From Candidatus Nitrosymbiomonas proteolyticus (GTDB taxonomy: Bacteria; Armatimonadota; Fimbriimonadia; Fimbriimonadales; Fimbriimonadaceae), in assembly GCA_017347465.1 (NCBI GenBank), contig AP021858.1, positions 1,878,472 to 1,942,471 of the forward strand: a DNA stretch of 64,000 nt, given 5' to 3'. How positions within the stretch are numbered: position 1 is the first letter of the stretch; every line of letters begins with the position of its first letter. The translations under genes and the position numbers were made by a program. Of the stretch, positions 24,914-34,005 are shown piece after piece. The notes under the pieces were generated by a model. The model searched no databases. It saw only the letters and a program-made list of their open reading frames with translations, and had not been told where the DNA came from.

Positions 24914-27900
24914 CTAGTCCCGCTTTCGGAACATCACCCCGAGTCCAAGCTCGTCGAACCCCTCAGGGGCATTGGACTTCCCGCGGCCGCCGTTGGAATC
25001 CATGGGCCGTCGCCTGCTTCGTCGCCGCCGGCCCACCTTTCCGGGTTCTTCGGTAGCGGGCTCTTCAAAGGGCGCTTCCTCGAACGGTTCGGTGGCGAGA
25101 GGTTTGAGGAACCACTCGTCGGAGATCTCTTCGGGAACTCCGCCTTCGATCCATTCCCCTAGCTGCACGATCGACACGTCGAGCGTATCGAGGTCGAACC
25201 GCGTCGTGTTCTCGGGGCGCGTCGGAATGTCCTCCATGCGGAGCGCGTCGTCGGGGGATACGGCGAGCAGCGCCTGGAGTTCCTCGCGCAATCCAACGAG
25301 GAACAGGTGCGTCGAGCCGTCCAGTGCGTTGAAGCGCAGAGTTGCGGACTCAATCGTGCTCCAATCGCCTTTGAGCAGATCGTATGCGGAGAAGTTCGCG
25401 GGGAGCGCGAGCGCGCGCTGGCCTTCGCCGGTGCAGTGAATCGTCAAGAACGGGGGCCGAACGTGGACGACGTCGTTGTGGAAATTCCAGACGTGCGCGC
25501 CGGCATATTGCCCCAGCGAGCGAATCAGTCCGGAACTCACCGAGGGCTCGCCCAAGAACACGCTCGTCCAGTTGTTTTCCGGGCTGCTAGGGTCGCGAAA
25601 CTCCTTCACCACGAAGCTGGGCAGTCCGGTTTGCGAGTATTCCCCAAGCACGGTCGCTTCTTCGGGGATGGCAAAGTAGCTCGGCACCATCGTGCCCCCT
25701 CCCACGACCCCGCGGTCGGGGAACGCTTCGCAAAGGGGATGCCGTCGGTTGAGGATCGTGGTTCCTGTCCGGCTGTGGAAAGGCTGAGGCTTGAGGGCGA
25801 TTCCCGTGACCTCACGCGCCCGTTCCAGACTCTCTCGCCCTGCGTCGAAAAGCCCGGCCGCATACAGCCAGAACAGCACCTTGCCCGACTTCTGAAGCCT
25901 CGCCTTGATCGCCGCCCGATGCTCACTCCTCATGTCCCATGCGTTGAGGAAGATGTACACCTTGCTTTCGGGGAACTGTTCGCGGTGGGCGAGATCGCTC
26001 AACAAGTAAAAGCCTGCGCTCAGCCCGGAACGGAGCACGGATTCCCGCACGTTTTGCACGAGTTGCGCGAAGGACTCCTTATCGACCAAGTAGGCGAGCG
26101 CGCGTTCGTCGATGAATACGGCGACGTCCGGACCGCCGAGGGGGGCCGACATCCGCTGAATGAACTTGCTCAGGGCTTGCGTCCCTCGGTTCCAGATGGT
26201 CGATGTCTTGAGCCAACCGTTGCCCCAAAGGTCCATCCAGCAAACGCCCGAAGCGTGGGCGAGAGCCGCCCCAATGCCTCTCCAATGGACGCATTCGAGG
26301 GCTTGGGGAGTCTTGATGACGGGGTTGAAGTCGTCGGACTCGGCGTAGGAACTGATCGCGGTCTTGTAGTCTTCCTCGCTGATGTAGAGCTTCCCATTCA
26401 GCGGAAAGCTGTCGACCGGGCAAGGGAAGGGCGCGGCTCCACCCGGCTCTCGATTTCGGTAGCTGGGGGGACCGGCCACGAAGTCGATCTCGGGAGTTCG
26501 GAGGATCTTGCCGAGTGAGAGGTGGCCGCTGGCAGGGTGAGCCCACTCGAAGGTGTACCCATAGCTCACTCCCGCAAGGAAGTAGCCCGCGCTCGCTTCC
26601 TTGACGGCGTAGGCGAGGTCCGCCACGCGGCTTGCCGTCGCATCGCTCAGGAATAGGTGGTAATCCACCCACGGCCGTTCCTTCCGGCTCAGACGCACAA
26701 AACTCACGTCCTCAGCTTTCGGGGTTTGGAACGGCGGGATCTCCAGGTTGGCGAAGCTCGCCTGCCCGTTGAACCATGCCGCCCTCAGCGAAACCTCATC
26801 CCCGTTGTAGCGGGTTCGAGCCCAATCGCGAAACTTCCTCGTGGCGGCTCGGGACGTGTCATATCCGACGCCATCTGCGATGAACCACTCGCCCCGCTCA
26901 AGGTGAATCCCGATGAGGTGTTGGCTAACTGCGGACTTGCGGATCTGCTTGATGAAGTCGATGAGGCACTTGCGAGCTTCGTCCCAGTACTCGTCGTCGG
27001 CCACGCTCGGCTCGGCAAGCCTCCCTGACTGATCGCTGTATACCGCGTCGGGGTAGGACGACTCCCAGCCGGTCGGAGACACGAACACAAGCCGAAGGAT
27101 CACTTGAGCCTCGGGGTCTGCTTCCGCCGCCTTCGAGATGAGGTAGGAAGCGATCGCCACAGATTCCGACACGGCGGAGCGGTCGACTTCGAGTTCCGTG
27201 AGCAAGAAGTGCAGGTGTACTCCCGCAGCGCCCGCCATGTGAATCTCCTCGAACACGATCGCCGAACGCTCTTCCGTGGTCGGGCTGCCAAAAAAGGCCA
27301 GCGGGGGGATGACCTTGCCCTCCCTGACCAGCGATGGAATCCCATCCCGCACTACGATCTGGGGCGCGTCGGCGGGAATCGGGATCAGCGGTTTCGGCTC
27401 CGGCTTCTTCGGCTCCTCGACGACTGTTTGGGGCTCGGGGGCGGTGGCTTCGGGAGTTCGATCTTTCGCGGACGTTCGGGTTTGCCGAGTCCTTGGCTGG
27501 ACGGCTGCCGCCGCGGTGATTTCGAGGTCCTGGTGCTCTCGTCTCCTTCGATCGCGGCTCTTGCGGGGTACCGATCCACGAGCTTCCGGGCTTTGGCTGC
27601 GGGGAGGGCGGGGCTCGATGGCGCGGAACGAAAACGTAGGGAAGCCCACGGAGAACTCCTCAAGGGGATCAACCGTTGCTGGCTCGTCCTTGACCTTCGA
27701 TCGCGTGCGCCTAGGCTTTCGCTGAGGCTCGACGGGCTCCGGCGCGTCCTTTGCCATGTTCGGCTCGGGGGTGGCTTCGGCAGAAACGTCCGGCTTCTTC
27801 CGCCTTCTCGATCCGCGCGGGGCAGCGGGAGGGTCGCTTGTTTCAGGAGCGGCCTCGTTCGCGGGCGGATCGCCCTCTACGTCGAAGGCGAGCTGCTTTG

Positions 27901-28063
27901 CGTCAGGGTCTTCGTCGGCGGCCTTGCGCCTGCGCCCGCGGGTGGAGGCTTTCGGCGCAGGCTTGCTCTGGCTTTCCGAACTTGCCTCGACTGGGGAAGC
28001 GGGCTCGGCGGACGAATCAGCAGGAGCCTCGGTAATGTCGTCAGACTGTTTCTTTCTTCGCAT
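24914..28063 (-). CDS. GH42-like (beta-galactosidase type) protein with disordered basic tails
   Basis: 1049 residues, no signal peptide, presumably cytoplasmic. Residues 1 to about 235 are disordered: Glu/Pro/Ala-rich with repeated basic patches (RGRRRK, RGSRRRKK, RKPRRTRSK, RKSRDRRRRE). From about 236 a TIM barrel of GH42 type follows. IGIHLERGEWF (Glu near 386) matches the acid/base strand, DTSRAATRKFRDWARTRYNG is typical of GH42, and YISEEDYKT may hold the nucleophile. Then comes a GH42 trimerisation-like domain (about 655-850) and a beta domain. The last 50 residues are again basic (GRRRRSRRRP, RGKS). Substrate unknown. The tails resemble those of RNA-binding enzymes. First gene of the era operon. 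Confidence 0.8.
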   Translation of the reverse strand: MRRKKQSDDITEAPADSSAEPASPVEASSESQSKPAPKASTRGRRRKAADEDPDAKQLAFDVEGDPPANEAAPETSDPPAAPRGSRRRKKPDVSAEATPEPNMAKDAPEPVEPQRKPRRTRSKVKDEPATVDPLEEFSVGFPTFSFRAIEPRPPRSQSPEARGSVPRKSRDRRRREHQDLEITAAAAVQPRTRQTRTSAKDRTPEATAPEPQTVVEEPKKPEPKPLIPIPADAPQIVVRDGIPSLVREGKVIPPLAFFGSPTTEERSAIVFEEIHMAGAAGVHLHFLLTELEVDRSAVSESVAIASYLISKAAEADPEAQVILRLVFVSPTGWESSYPDAVYSDQSGRLAEPSVADDEYWDEARKCLIDFIKQIRKSAVSQHLIGIHLERGEWFIADGVGYDTSRAATRKFRDWARTRYNGDEVSLRAAWFNGQASFANLEIPPFQTPKAEDVSFVRLSRKERPWVDYHLFLSDATASRVADLAYAVKEASAGYFLAGVSYGYTFEWAHPASGHLSLGKILRTPEIDFVAGPPSYRNREPGGAAPFPCPVDSFPLNGKLYISEEDYKTAISSYAESDDFNPVIKTPQALECVHWRGIGAALAHASGVCWMDLWGNGWLKTSTIWNRGTQALSKFIQRMSAPLGGPDVAVFIDERALAYLVDKESFAQLVQNVRESVLRSGLSAGFYLLSDLAHREQFPESKVYIFLNAWDMRSEHRAAIKARLQKSGKVLFWLYAAGLFDAGRESLERAREVTGIALKPQPFHSRTGTTILNRRHPLCEAFPDRGVVGGGTMVPSYFAIPEEATVLGEYSQTGLPSFVVKEFRDPSSPENNWTSVFLGEPSVSSGLIRSLGQYAGAHVWNFHNDVVHVRPPFLTIHCTGEGQRALALPANFSAYDLLKGDWSTIESATLRFNALDGSTHLFLVGLREELQALLAVSPDDALRMEDIPTRPENTTRFDLDTLDVSIVQLGEWIEGGVPEEISDEWFLKPLATEPFEEAPFEEPATEEPGKVGRRRRSRRRPMDSNGGRGKSNAPEGFDELGLGVMFRKRD

Positions 28064-28383
28064 GTGCGGTTGTTTTGTGGGCGCCGGAGATTCAAATCGG
28101 CACGGGGTAGGGTGCGGGCTCCGGCGCGATGGTGCAATTGAAATTGGTCTTTGTCGCTTGGGTCTTCACTTCGATGCGTTGGGCGAATTCGGGTGGGTCT
28201 CATGACAGGCATCTCGCTCTCCGAACAAGAACCGTCTAACGCAGCTTACGATGGCCTTTCGCGAATCGCAAGTGAGTATGGCAGATACCTACGCTTCGGG
28301 ACCCAAAGCGCGCGCGTCCCCTAGGATTTTCGCCGGGTGTTACCGAGGATTCAAACGAGGCCCGCAACGGGCCAAGAACGACA
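28064..28383 (+). other. Divergent intergenic region before the flagellar hook cluster
   Basis: 320 bp between the GH42-like gene and fliK. It must hold both promoters, but I see no convincing -35/-10 pair or sigma-28-type (TAAA / GCCGATAA) site. A 40-codon frame at 28202-28324 (starts MTGISLSEQEPSNAAYDG) has only a weak GGGTGGG upstream and is probably not a gene. Confidence 0.5.
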
Positions 28384-29904
28384 ATGAACCCAATATCGCT
28401 CAACTTAGGTCCTGTCGCAGCGCACCCGAGCGGCGCAGCAGGGCGAATCCAATCCGAGCCGAACGGGAAGCGTCGAAACGACAAGGCACACCCGCCGCCT
28501 GGCGGACTGGGTCCACCTGGCGCGGCATCGCGGACGGGAGGAGAAGCAAGAGACAGAGGGCCGATCGCCCCGTCGAAACAGCCGGACTCCGAACCCCAAA
28601 ACCCCGCGAAGCCCGTAAACGCCGACGCCGAAACGGCTCCCTCGAAACTCCAAGCGAGCACGGCAGAAGCTGAAGTTCCTCTGGCAGCGCCTTCTTGGGG
28701 TGTCCCTGAGAACTTTCAGTCGCTTGTGGTCTCCGTTATGGGAGGCGCACAGCCAATCATCGCCGAGCCCGCTGCGGCTCCGATTCCGGATTCGCTTCGC
28801 GCGGAAGCAACGGCCGGAACGGTTCCTTCGGCAGCTCAAGCGGGATCCGTCTCGATCCCAGGCTTCGTCCTCGGGGATCGAGCGGGAGATGCCGCTCAAC
28901 CTGGGGAAGCCTCGGTCTTTGACCTTCCTGTGGACGAGTCTTTTGCCGCGGAACTCGTGCCGGGCCCGCTCATTCAGGGCTCAAGCGGCTCCGAATCGCA
29001 AAGCATTGCGGAGGTTCCGGAGCCGATCCTCTCACCGATTTTCGATTCAACTCAAGTTGCAGGCGACTCCTCTGAGAAGGCCGCTCAGACCCGATCGCAG
29101 GTAGGTAATGCCCCGGCCAAAGCAAGCGAAGCGGCGGAGGTTGCGAGCGCGGCCCCTCTCGTTGAAGGCGAAGGCGCGGCGGCCCAACTCGGCCCCCGTG
29201 AAAGCGCTCCGGCCGGACGCACCGACGTAGCGACTGCAACTCCTTCGGGTTCGGCGGGAACACAGCCCGAGTCTTTCACAGGCGGCGAAGGCTCGGTCGG
29301 CGCAGAAACACCTAGTGACCCAGGCGCCTCTCTCAAGGCAGAACCTGCCTCCGGTGACGCCGCAGGCTCGGAAGGGCCGCCCCTCGACGTTATCAGAGCC
29401 GCCAGTGCTCAGACGACGCCGCTAACGCGTGTTCGATCTGAGCCCTCCGAACTGACGAGCCTTTCTGCGGACGTTCGCAACCGCGTCGTGGCCCAAGTTG
29501 CCGACCATATCGAGTCGATCCTTGCCGTCCGACCCCGCAACGGTGTCGTGTTGCAGCTCGAACCCCACGATCTTGGGGTGGTCGAAATCGGCCTGAAGGC
29601 AACGGAAGGCGGCGTCGAAGCGAAGCTCGCTGCGAGTCACGCGAGCGTTCACGCCGCTCTCGAACAGAGTAAGGCGCAACTCGGCGCGGCTATGGAAGCG
29701 AAAGGGCTGACGGTGGTTGCGCTGACGATTGAGTCCCAGTCCGACCTCGGAAGCCAAGCTCACCAGCAGGCACAGCCCGACTCGGGCCAGCCCCAAAACG
29801 CCTCACTTCGAGGCCAGGGTCTGCACCGCACTTCCGAATCGACCACGCTAACGACCTTCTATGATGCGCGGCGGCAATCAGCCGGCGTCGACATCTGGAT
29901 CTAA
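28384..29904 (+). CDS. fliK: Flagellar hook-length control protein FliK-like
   Basis: 506 residues. The first 340 or so are low-complexity Ala/Glu/Pro/Ser-rich, as expected for the extended ruler part of FliK. The C-terminal domain (about 355-460) carries the hook-length control signature: VRNRVVAQVADHIESIL, VVLQLEPHDLGVVEIGLKAT, then HAALEQSKAQLGAAMEAKGL. FliK is secreted during hook assembly and switches export from hook to filament subunits. First gene of a four-gene flagellar cluster; 12 bp to flgD. Confidence 0.88.
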   Translation: MNPISLNLGPVAAHPSGAAGRIQSEPNGKRRNDKAHPPPGGLGPPGAASRTGGEARDRGPIAPSKQPDSEPQNPAKPVNADAETAPSKLQASTAEAEVPLAAPSWGVPENFQSLVVSVMGGAQPIIAEPAAAPIPDSLRAEATAGTVPSAAQAGSVSIPGFVLGDRAGDAAQPGEASVFDLPVDESFAAELVPGPLIQGSSGSESQSIAEVPEPILSPIFDSTQVAGDSSEKAAQTRSQVGNAPAKASEAAEVASAAPLVEGEGAAAQLGPRESAPAGRTDVATATPSGSAGTQPESFTGGEGSVGAETPSDPGASLKAEPASGDAAGSEGPPLDVIRAASAQTTPLTRVRSEPSELTSLSADVRNRVVAQVADHIESILAVRPRNGVVLQLEPHDLGVVEIGLKATEGGVEAKLAASHASVHAALEQSKAQLGAAMEAKGLTVVALTIESQSDLGSQAHQQAQPDSGQPQNASLRGQGLHRTSESTTLTTFYDARRQSAGVDIWI

Positions 29905-29916
29905 CGGAGAACAACG

Positions 29917-30339
29917 ATGAACCCGATCACACCCTTCAATCCGAACGATTACTACGGGGTTACGCTCCCGAAGCCGAAGTCGGAGTTGAACATGGAGACG
30001 TTCCTGCGGCTCTTGACCGTTCAACTCTCGCACCAGAACCCTTTGGAGCCGATGAACGACAGGGACTTCTTTGCGCAACTCGCCCAACTCGGGCAGGTCC
30101 AAGGAATGTCGCAAATGCAGGAAGCTGTGAACGCAACGCAGGCCAACTCCCTGCTGGGTAAGCGAGTGTCCGCACTCTACACCGAGCCGGGAAGCGGGCT
30201 TACGGACCTCGTCACAGGCACGGCGACTCGACTGATCGCCAATAACGGCAAGTATGAGGTCGTCATCCGGACCGACAACGGCTTCGAGTTGACGGTGCCG
30301 ACTTCCTCGATTCAGACCGTTGAACTTACCAACCCTTAG
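29917..30339 (+). CDS. flgD: Flagellar hook cap / scaffold protein FlgD
   Basis: 140 residues. The N-terminal FlgD core is clear: ELNMETFLRLLTVQLSHQNPLEPMNDRDFFAQLAQLGQVQGMS, followed by LLGKRVSALY. The protein is short; classic FlgD is around 220 residues with a FlgD Ig-like and Tudor-like region, and here only one small beta domain follows. Short forms occur in Gram-positive and other phyla. FlgD caps the growing hook and is needed for FlgE polymerisation. GGAG seven bases before the ATG; 12 bp to the next gene. Confidence 0.93.
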   Translation: MNPITPFNPNDYYGVTLPKPKSELNMETFLRLLTVQLSHQNPLEPMNDRDFFAQLAQLGQVQGMSQMQEAVNATQANSLLGKRVSALYTEPGSGLTDLVTGTATRLIANNGKYEVVIRTDNGFELTVPTSSIQTVELTNP

Positions 30340-30351
30340 GAGACGCAAGAG

Positions 30352-30717
30352 ATGAGCAATCGAATCGACAACGCGCAGGTCGCAGAACTCCTGAGTCGTC
30401 AAGTCGCCCCGGTTTCGCCGCGGCCTACCGAGAAAACGACGGAGTTTCAAGACCTCCTGGGCTCAAGGCTCAAGCTCAGTGGACACGCCCAGACGAGGAT
30501 GCAAAGCCGGAACATCCAGCTTGAGGCCTCGCAGTGGGATCGCGTCATGAGCGGAGTCGAACGCGCTGCGGAAAAAGGGGGGCGCGAGTCGCTCCTGATG
30601 ATCGACGATGTGGCTCTCATTGTGAGCATCAAGAATCGCACGATCATTACGGCGGTCGACAAGGCCCATCTTTCCGAGAGCGTTTTCACGAACATCGACA
30701 GCGCGGTCATCGTTTGA
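30352..30717 (+). CDS. Flagellar operon protein (TIGR02530 type)
   Basis: 121 residues. It matches the small conserved protein found between flgD and flgE in many non-enteric flagellar operons: KLSGHAQTRMQSRNIQLEAS, ERAAEKGGRESLLMIDDVAL, IVSIKNRTIITAVDKAHLS and VFTNIDSAVIV. Its job is not established; it is presumed to help hook assembly. GGAG upstream of the ATG. Gene order flgD, this gene, flgE matches the usual arrangement. Confidence 0.85.
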   Translation: MSNRIDNAQVAELLSRQVAPVSPRPTEKTTEFQDLLGSRLKLSGHAQTRMQSRNIQLEASQWDRVMSGVERAAEKGGRESLLMIDDVALIVSIKNRTIITAVDKAHLSESVFTNIDSAVIV

Positions 30718-30865
30718 CCCCACGACCCCACGACACCCAATCGAAACCATCAAACAAAGCTCAGCGCGAAACACCGGACAGGATCGAGGTGAAACACCGA
30801 GAGTGTCCTCGCGACATCCCGATAGGATGACGCCCCTGCTCTGAGCGAACGGAGGACAACACACA

Positions 30866-32155
30866 ATGCTACAGGCACTACTCGCAGGAGTTGCGAGCAT
30901 CAAAGCGCAGCAAACGCGCATCAACGTCATCGGCAATAACCTTGCCAACGTGAACACCGTGGCTTTCAAAGGCTCGCGCGTGACCTTCAAGGACATGATC
31001 GCCCAAACGATGAGAGGGGCGAGCGGACCCACCGGGACGCGCGGCGGCCAGAACGCGCTGCAGTTCGGATTGGGAGTTCTCGTAGCCGGCACGGATGTCA
31101 ACAACGAGCAAGGATCGCTCAACGCTACGAACCGCCCCACCGACATCGCCGTCCAAGGAAACGGCTATCTCATCGTCGGCAATGGGAGTCGGATGCTCTA
31201 CACCCGCGATGGAGCTTTCGACCTCGATGCCAACGGCGACCTCGTCCACCGCTCGACGGGGGAAAAGCTGTTGGGCTGGAGCGCAGACGCCGACGGGGTA
31301 ATCGACACGAGCGCCCCGGTAACGGCAGCGTCCTCCATCCGCATCCCGATCGGGCAGCTTTCCGCAGTTCAAGTCACGACGAAGGTCGAATTCGCGGGCA
31401 ACCTCAACGCGAACGCCCTTCCGGCCGACGAGTGGCAAACTCAGTTCGCCGTGTACGACACCTTGGGAGGAAAGCACGATCTTCAGATGAGGCTCTTCAA
31501 CCGCGTGGCTAATCCCACCGGCGCCGGAGTGCCCGCGGGCGCGATCAGCGCGTGGTCTTGGGAGGTGACGGAACCCCCTTCGGCTACGGTGATCGGAACT
31601 TCGGACGGCGCGACTCCCACCGGCGAGCCCCTCTACTTCGATGCCAACGGGCGGCTGCTGAACACTTCGGCGGTCCAGGGCGTCACAGTCGCAGCGTCCA
31701 ACGCACCCGCCTTCACGTTCAATCTGAACTTCTCAGACGTGAACCAATTGGCCAGCGAGACCCAAGTGCAGGCGAGCAGCCAAAACGGGTACCCGCCTGG
31801 ATCGCTGCAGGGACTCGCAATCGGCGCAGATGGCGAGATTTTGGGCCTGTTCACGAACGGCATCACTCGTTCCCTCGGCAGGATCGCTATGGCGGTCTTT
31901 TCCAACCCGGCAGGGCTTCAGATTTCGGGGAGCAACACCTGGAGAATGACCGACAACTCCGGCATTCCGGTCATCGGAACGGCCGCGACGGGCGGGCGAG
32001 GAACCCTGAACGCCGGCTTTCTGGAGCAGTCGAACATCGACATCGGATCGGAGTTCACCGACCTGATCGTCACCCAGCGAGGGTTCCAAGCGAACACCCG
32101 CGTAGTGACGACCGTCGACGAGATGATGCAGGACCTGCTGAATATGAGGCGGTAG
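30866..32155 (+). CDS. flgE: Flagellar hook protein FlgE
   Basis: 429 residues. The N-terminal flagellar rod/hook motif (INVIGNNLANVNTVAFKGS) and the C-terminal helix (EFTDLIVTQRGFQANTRVV, TTVDEMMQDLLNMRR) build the D0 core. In between are FlgE-type beta domains (PTDIAVQGNGYLIVGNGSR, AFDLDANGDLVH, FAGNLNANALPADEW). It polymerises into the external hook after export through the flagellar type III system. GGAG nine bases upstream. A 148 bp gap before it shows no gene. Confidence 0.95.
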   Translation: MLQALLAGVASIKAQQTRINVIGNNLANVNTVAFKGSRVTFKDMIAQTMRGASGPTGTRGGQNALQFGLGVLVAGTDVNNEQGSLNATNRPTDIAVQGNGYLIVGNGSRMLYTRDGAFDLDANGDLVHRSTGEKLLGWSADADGVIDTSAPVTAASSIRIPIGQLSAVQVTTKVEFAGNLNANALPADEWQTQFAVYDTLGGKHDLQMRLFNRVANPTGAGVPAGAISAWSWEVTEPPSATVIGTSDGATPTGEPLYFDANGRLLNTSAVQGVTVAASNAPAFTFNLNFSDVNQLASETQVQASSQNGYPPGSLQGLAIGADGEILGLFTNGITRSLGRIAMAVFSNPAGLQISGSNTWRMTDNSGIPVIGTAATGGRGTLNAGFLEQSNIDIGSEFTDLIVTQRGFQANTRVVTTVDEMMQDLLNMRR

Positions 32156-32177
32156 GTAAGTTAGGCTAGCGCAGAGC

Positions 32178-32212
32178 AGGGCGGCAATGGGAAACCCGCG
32201 GCCGCCCTTCTT
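32178..32212 (+). terminator. Possible terminator after flgE
   Basis: Stem GGGCGGC/GCCGCCC with a 15-base loop and a short TTCTTGCT tail. The U-tract is poor, so this is only probable. Confidence 0.45.
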
Positions 32213-32234
32213 GCTGCTACCGAGTTGGGATTAG

Positions 32235-33458
32235 CTACTCTTCTTCGGTGGCGGCGTGTTCGCGAAGTCGCAAAGTGATGCCTCCATGAACCGCGCTTAC
32301 GTCGAGCGAGCCCGCTCCCGATCCCAACCGACCCGTAATGTGCTGGTCCATTCGAGCCTCGTCTTCGAGGACGATATCGCACAGGACGTCGCCCCGGAGG
32401 GTGGACAAGGACACGCGGCAGTCCGAACCGTCGGAGATCGCGAGTACGGCGTCGCCATCGACCGTGCGAACGCTCACCGTGCCGGAGATCGGTTCTTCGA
32501 GGTCAAGGTTGACCGCGCCGGAAACAGATTCGATGGAGAGGGTGCGACCGGAACATCCTTGCAGCGTCACGTCGCCACGTGCCGTTCGGGCGTTGATGTT
32601 GCCCTTCACGTCAGACAAGACGATGTCTCCCGATTTGCTCTCCAGACGGACCGACGGAGATTCGATTCGTTCCAACTTCATATCGCCAGCCTGCGAGGAG
32701 ACCTCGACAGGTCCTGATAGACCCGAGATCTTCACGTCCCCGCTTTGCACCGACAGGCGACAACCCGGCCCCGTATCGCGCACGTCCACGTCGCCCGCCT
32801 GCGTCTTGACCTCGACCACCAAGGGCAGGGCGAGGGTGACTTCGATATCGACCGAAAGGTCCGGAATGTCGGGCTGGCGGATGAGAACTTGGTGATCGCT
32901 CTCTTCGACGACGATCGTGTAGGCGTCCGCGTTCTCCCGTGCCTCGTACTCGTCCGCGCCCCGTACCTTCGCGATCGCTTTCACGACACTCTCGGCCGAA
33001 CCGCCGACTACGCTCACGTCGCCGCAAGGGTTTTCGATCCGCAGGACCTTCGTCTCCGCGACCTTGAGAGGAAGGGTGACCTCCCTCACTTCGTAGGCTC
33101 CAAACCAGCCCAGGCGCAGCTTTCCTTTCTTGACCTTGTCGATCGCGCCCTGCAAGCCCTCATAGCCCTTCTTCGCCCCGGTGCGAACCTGCCGGGCGAC
33201 GTCTTGCCAATCGACCGCAGTCGAGACCTCCCGGCCCAAGCCCTCCATGAAGTCGACGAAGGACTTCATCGGGTCGGTGGCTTTTGCCGAACCCTCCTCA
33301 GCGGAAGCGGTGTCGGACTCGCCTTCAGATTCCTTGGACTCGGACTCGCCCGCGTCCTGTTCGGGAGCGTTGAACGCGTCGATCAACTCCGCTGCGTCCT
33401 CGGGGCTGAGCTTGCCCTCTTGGACGAGTTGCATGATTCTTCGAATCTCTTCCTTCAC
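32235..33458 (-). CDS. DUF4097 (beta-solenoid) protein with N-terminal helical bundle motif
   Basis: 407 residues, no signal peptide or clear membrane span. The N-terminal 28 residues (EEIRRIMQLVQEGKLSPEDA) form an SHOCT-like helical motif. An acidic Ser/Glu linker follows (30-65). From about 120 onward come repeated short strands typical of DUF4097: GDVSVVGGSAE, VDVRDTGPGCRLSVQSGDV, KISGLSGPVEVSSQAGDM, ARGDVTLQGCSGRTL. The family appears in envelope stress regulators such as YvlB and LiaX. Its start overlaps the DUF2089 stop (ATGA), so the two are a regulatory pair. Function inferred from context only. Confidence 0.85.
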   Translation of the reverse strand: MKEEIRRIMQLVQEGKLSPEDAAELIDAFNAPEQDAGESESKESEGESDTASAEEGSAKATDPMKSFVDFMEGLGREVSTAVDWQDVARQVRTGAKKGYEGLQGAIDKVKKGKLRLGWFGAYEVREVTLPLKVAETKVLRIENPCGDVSVVGGSAESVVKAIAKVRGADEYEARENADAYTIVVEESDHQVLIRQPDIPDLSVDIEVTLALPLVVEVKTQAGDVDVRDTGPGCRLSVQSGDVKISGLSGPVEVSSQAGDMKLERIESPSVRLESKSGDIVLSDVKGNINARTARGDVTLQGCSGRTLSIESVSGAVNLDLEEPISGTVSVRTVDGDAVLAISDGSDCRVSLSTLRGDVLCDIVLEDEARMDQHITGRLGSGAGSLDVSAVHGGITLRLREHAATEEE

Positions 33459-33859
33459 TTTCTGACTCCTTCGCGAATTCGTTTCTTGGCTTCCTCGGGC
33501 GTGATCTCGCCGCGTTCAAGCTGCTCGATGATCTTCTTGGTTCTTTCGGATCGGTCTCGTTTGGGGCTTTCGTCGCGCGCGGGCGGGAGGCCGAGGGCTT
33601 CGAGCAATGCGTCGAGCCGGTTTCGAACGGTTGGATAGCTGATCCCGAGTTCTCGCTCGACGCAACTCAATACCCCGCGGCACCGAAGAAAAGCCTCCAG
33701 AAACGCCGCTTGTTCGGGCTCGAGCCGGGAGTATTTGGGAATGGCAAACCTCCCTCGAATCACGACCCCACTGTCATCGCAGGTGAGTTCGCTCACGTAG
33801 AGGCTCTGGCCCGACACCGGGTCCTTATGAGGAATGTCGTGCAGAGGTCGCTCGCTCAT
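33455..33859 (-). CDS. DUF2089 family HTH protein
   Basis: 134 residues. The N-terminus (CDDSGVVIRGRFAIPKYSRL) is the DUF2089 start; a helix-turn-helix follows (VERELGISYPTVRNRLDALL), then a linker and a C-terminal motif (IIEQLERGEITPEEAKKRI) much like the start of its partner. The Cys knuckles found at the N-terminus of many DUF2089 proteins are missing. Probably a DNA-binding regulator acting with the DUF4097 protein. TATGCT eight bases before the ATG and no Shine-Dalgarno suggest a leaderless mRNA. Confidence 0.85.
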   Translation of the reverse strand: MSERPLHDIPHKDPVSGQSLYVSELTCDDSGVVIRGRFAIPKYSRLEPEQAAFLEAFLRCRGVLSCVERELGISYPTVRNRLDALLEALGLPPARDESPKRDRSERTKKIIEQLERGEITPEEAKKRIREGVRK

Positions 33860-33867
33860 GACATAGC

Positions 33868-33873
33868 AGCATA
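33868..33873 (-). promoter_or_regulatory. -10 like element (TATGCT) of DUF2089/DUF4097 pair, leaderless type
   Basis: On the minus strand, TATGCT then GCTATGTC then ATG (gap 8). The flanking 90 bases are unusually AT-rich for this window. Confidence 0.45.
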
Positions 33874-33993
33874 CTTGAATTATTGAAGTGAGGTTTCACA
33901 TTTTGGGATGTTTGATTGCAGAACAATTAGAAAACACAAGTTTCAGGTTTCGGATCGTGATGTTCTGCCGCATCCATTCGTCCGCGAGAGAGG

Positions 33994-33999
33994 TATAGT
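33994..33999 (+). promoter_or_regulatory. -10 like element (TATAGT) of carboxypeptidase gene, leaderless type
   Basis: TATAGT, TGGCGC, ATG (gap 6). No Shine-Dalgarno is possible in the six intervening bases. Confidence 0.5.
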
Positions 34000-34005
34000 T
34001 GGCGC

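Noticed and set aside
28202-28324. 40-codon frame before fliK
   Set aside because: Weak ribosome site and no membrane or domain feature; kept only as a remark in the intergenic entry.
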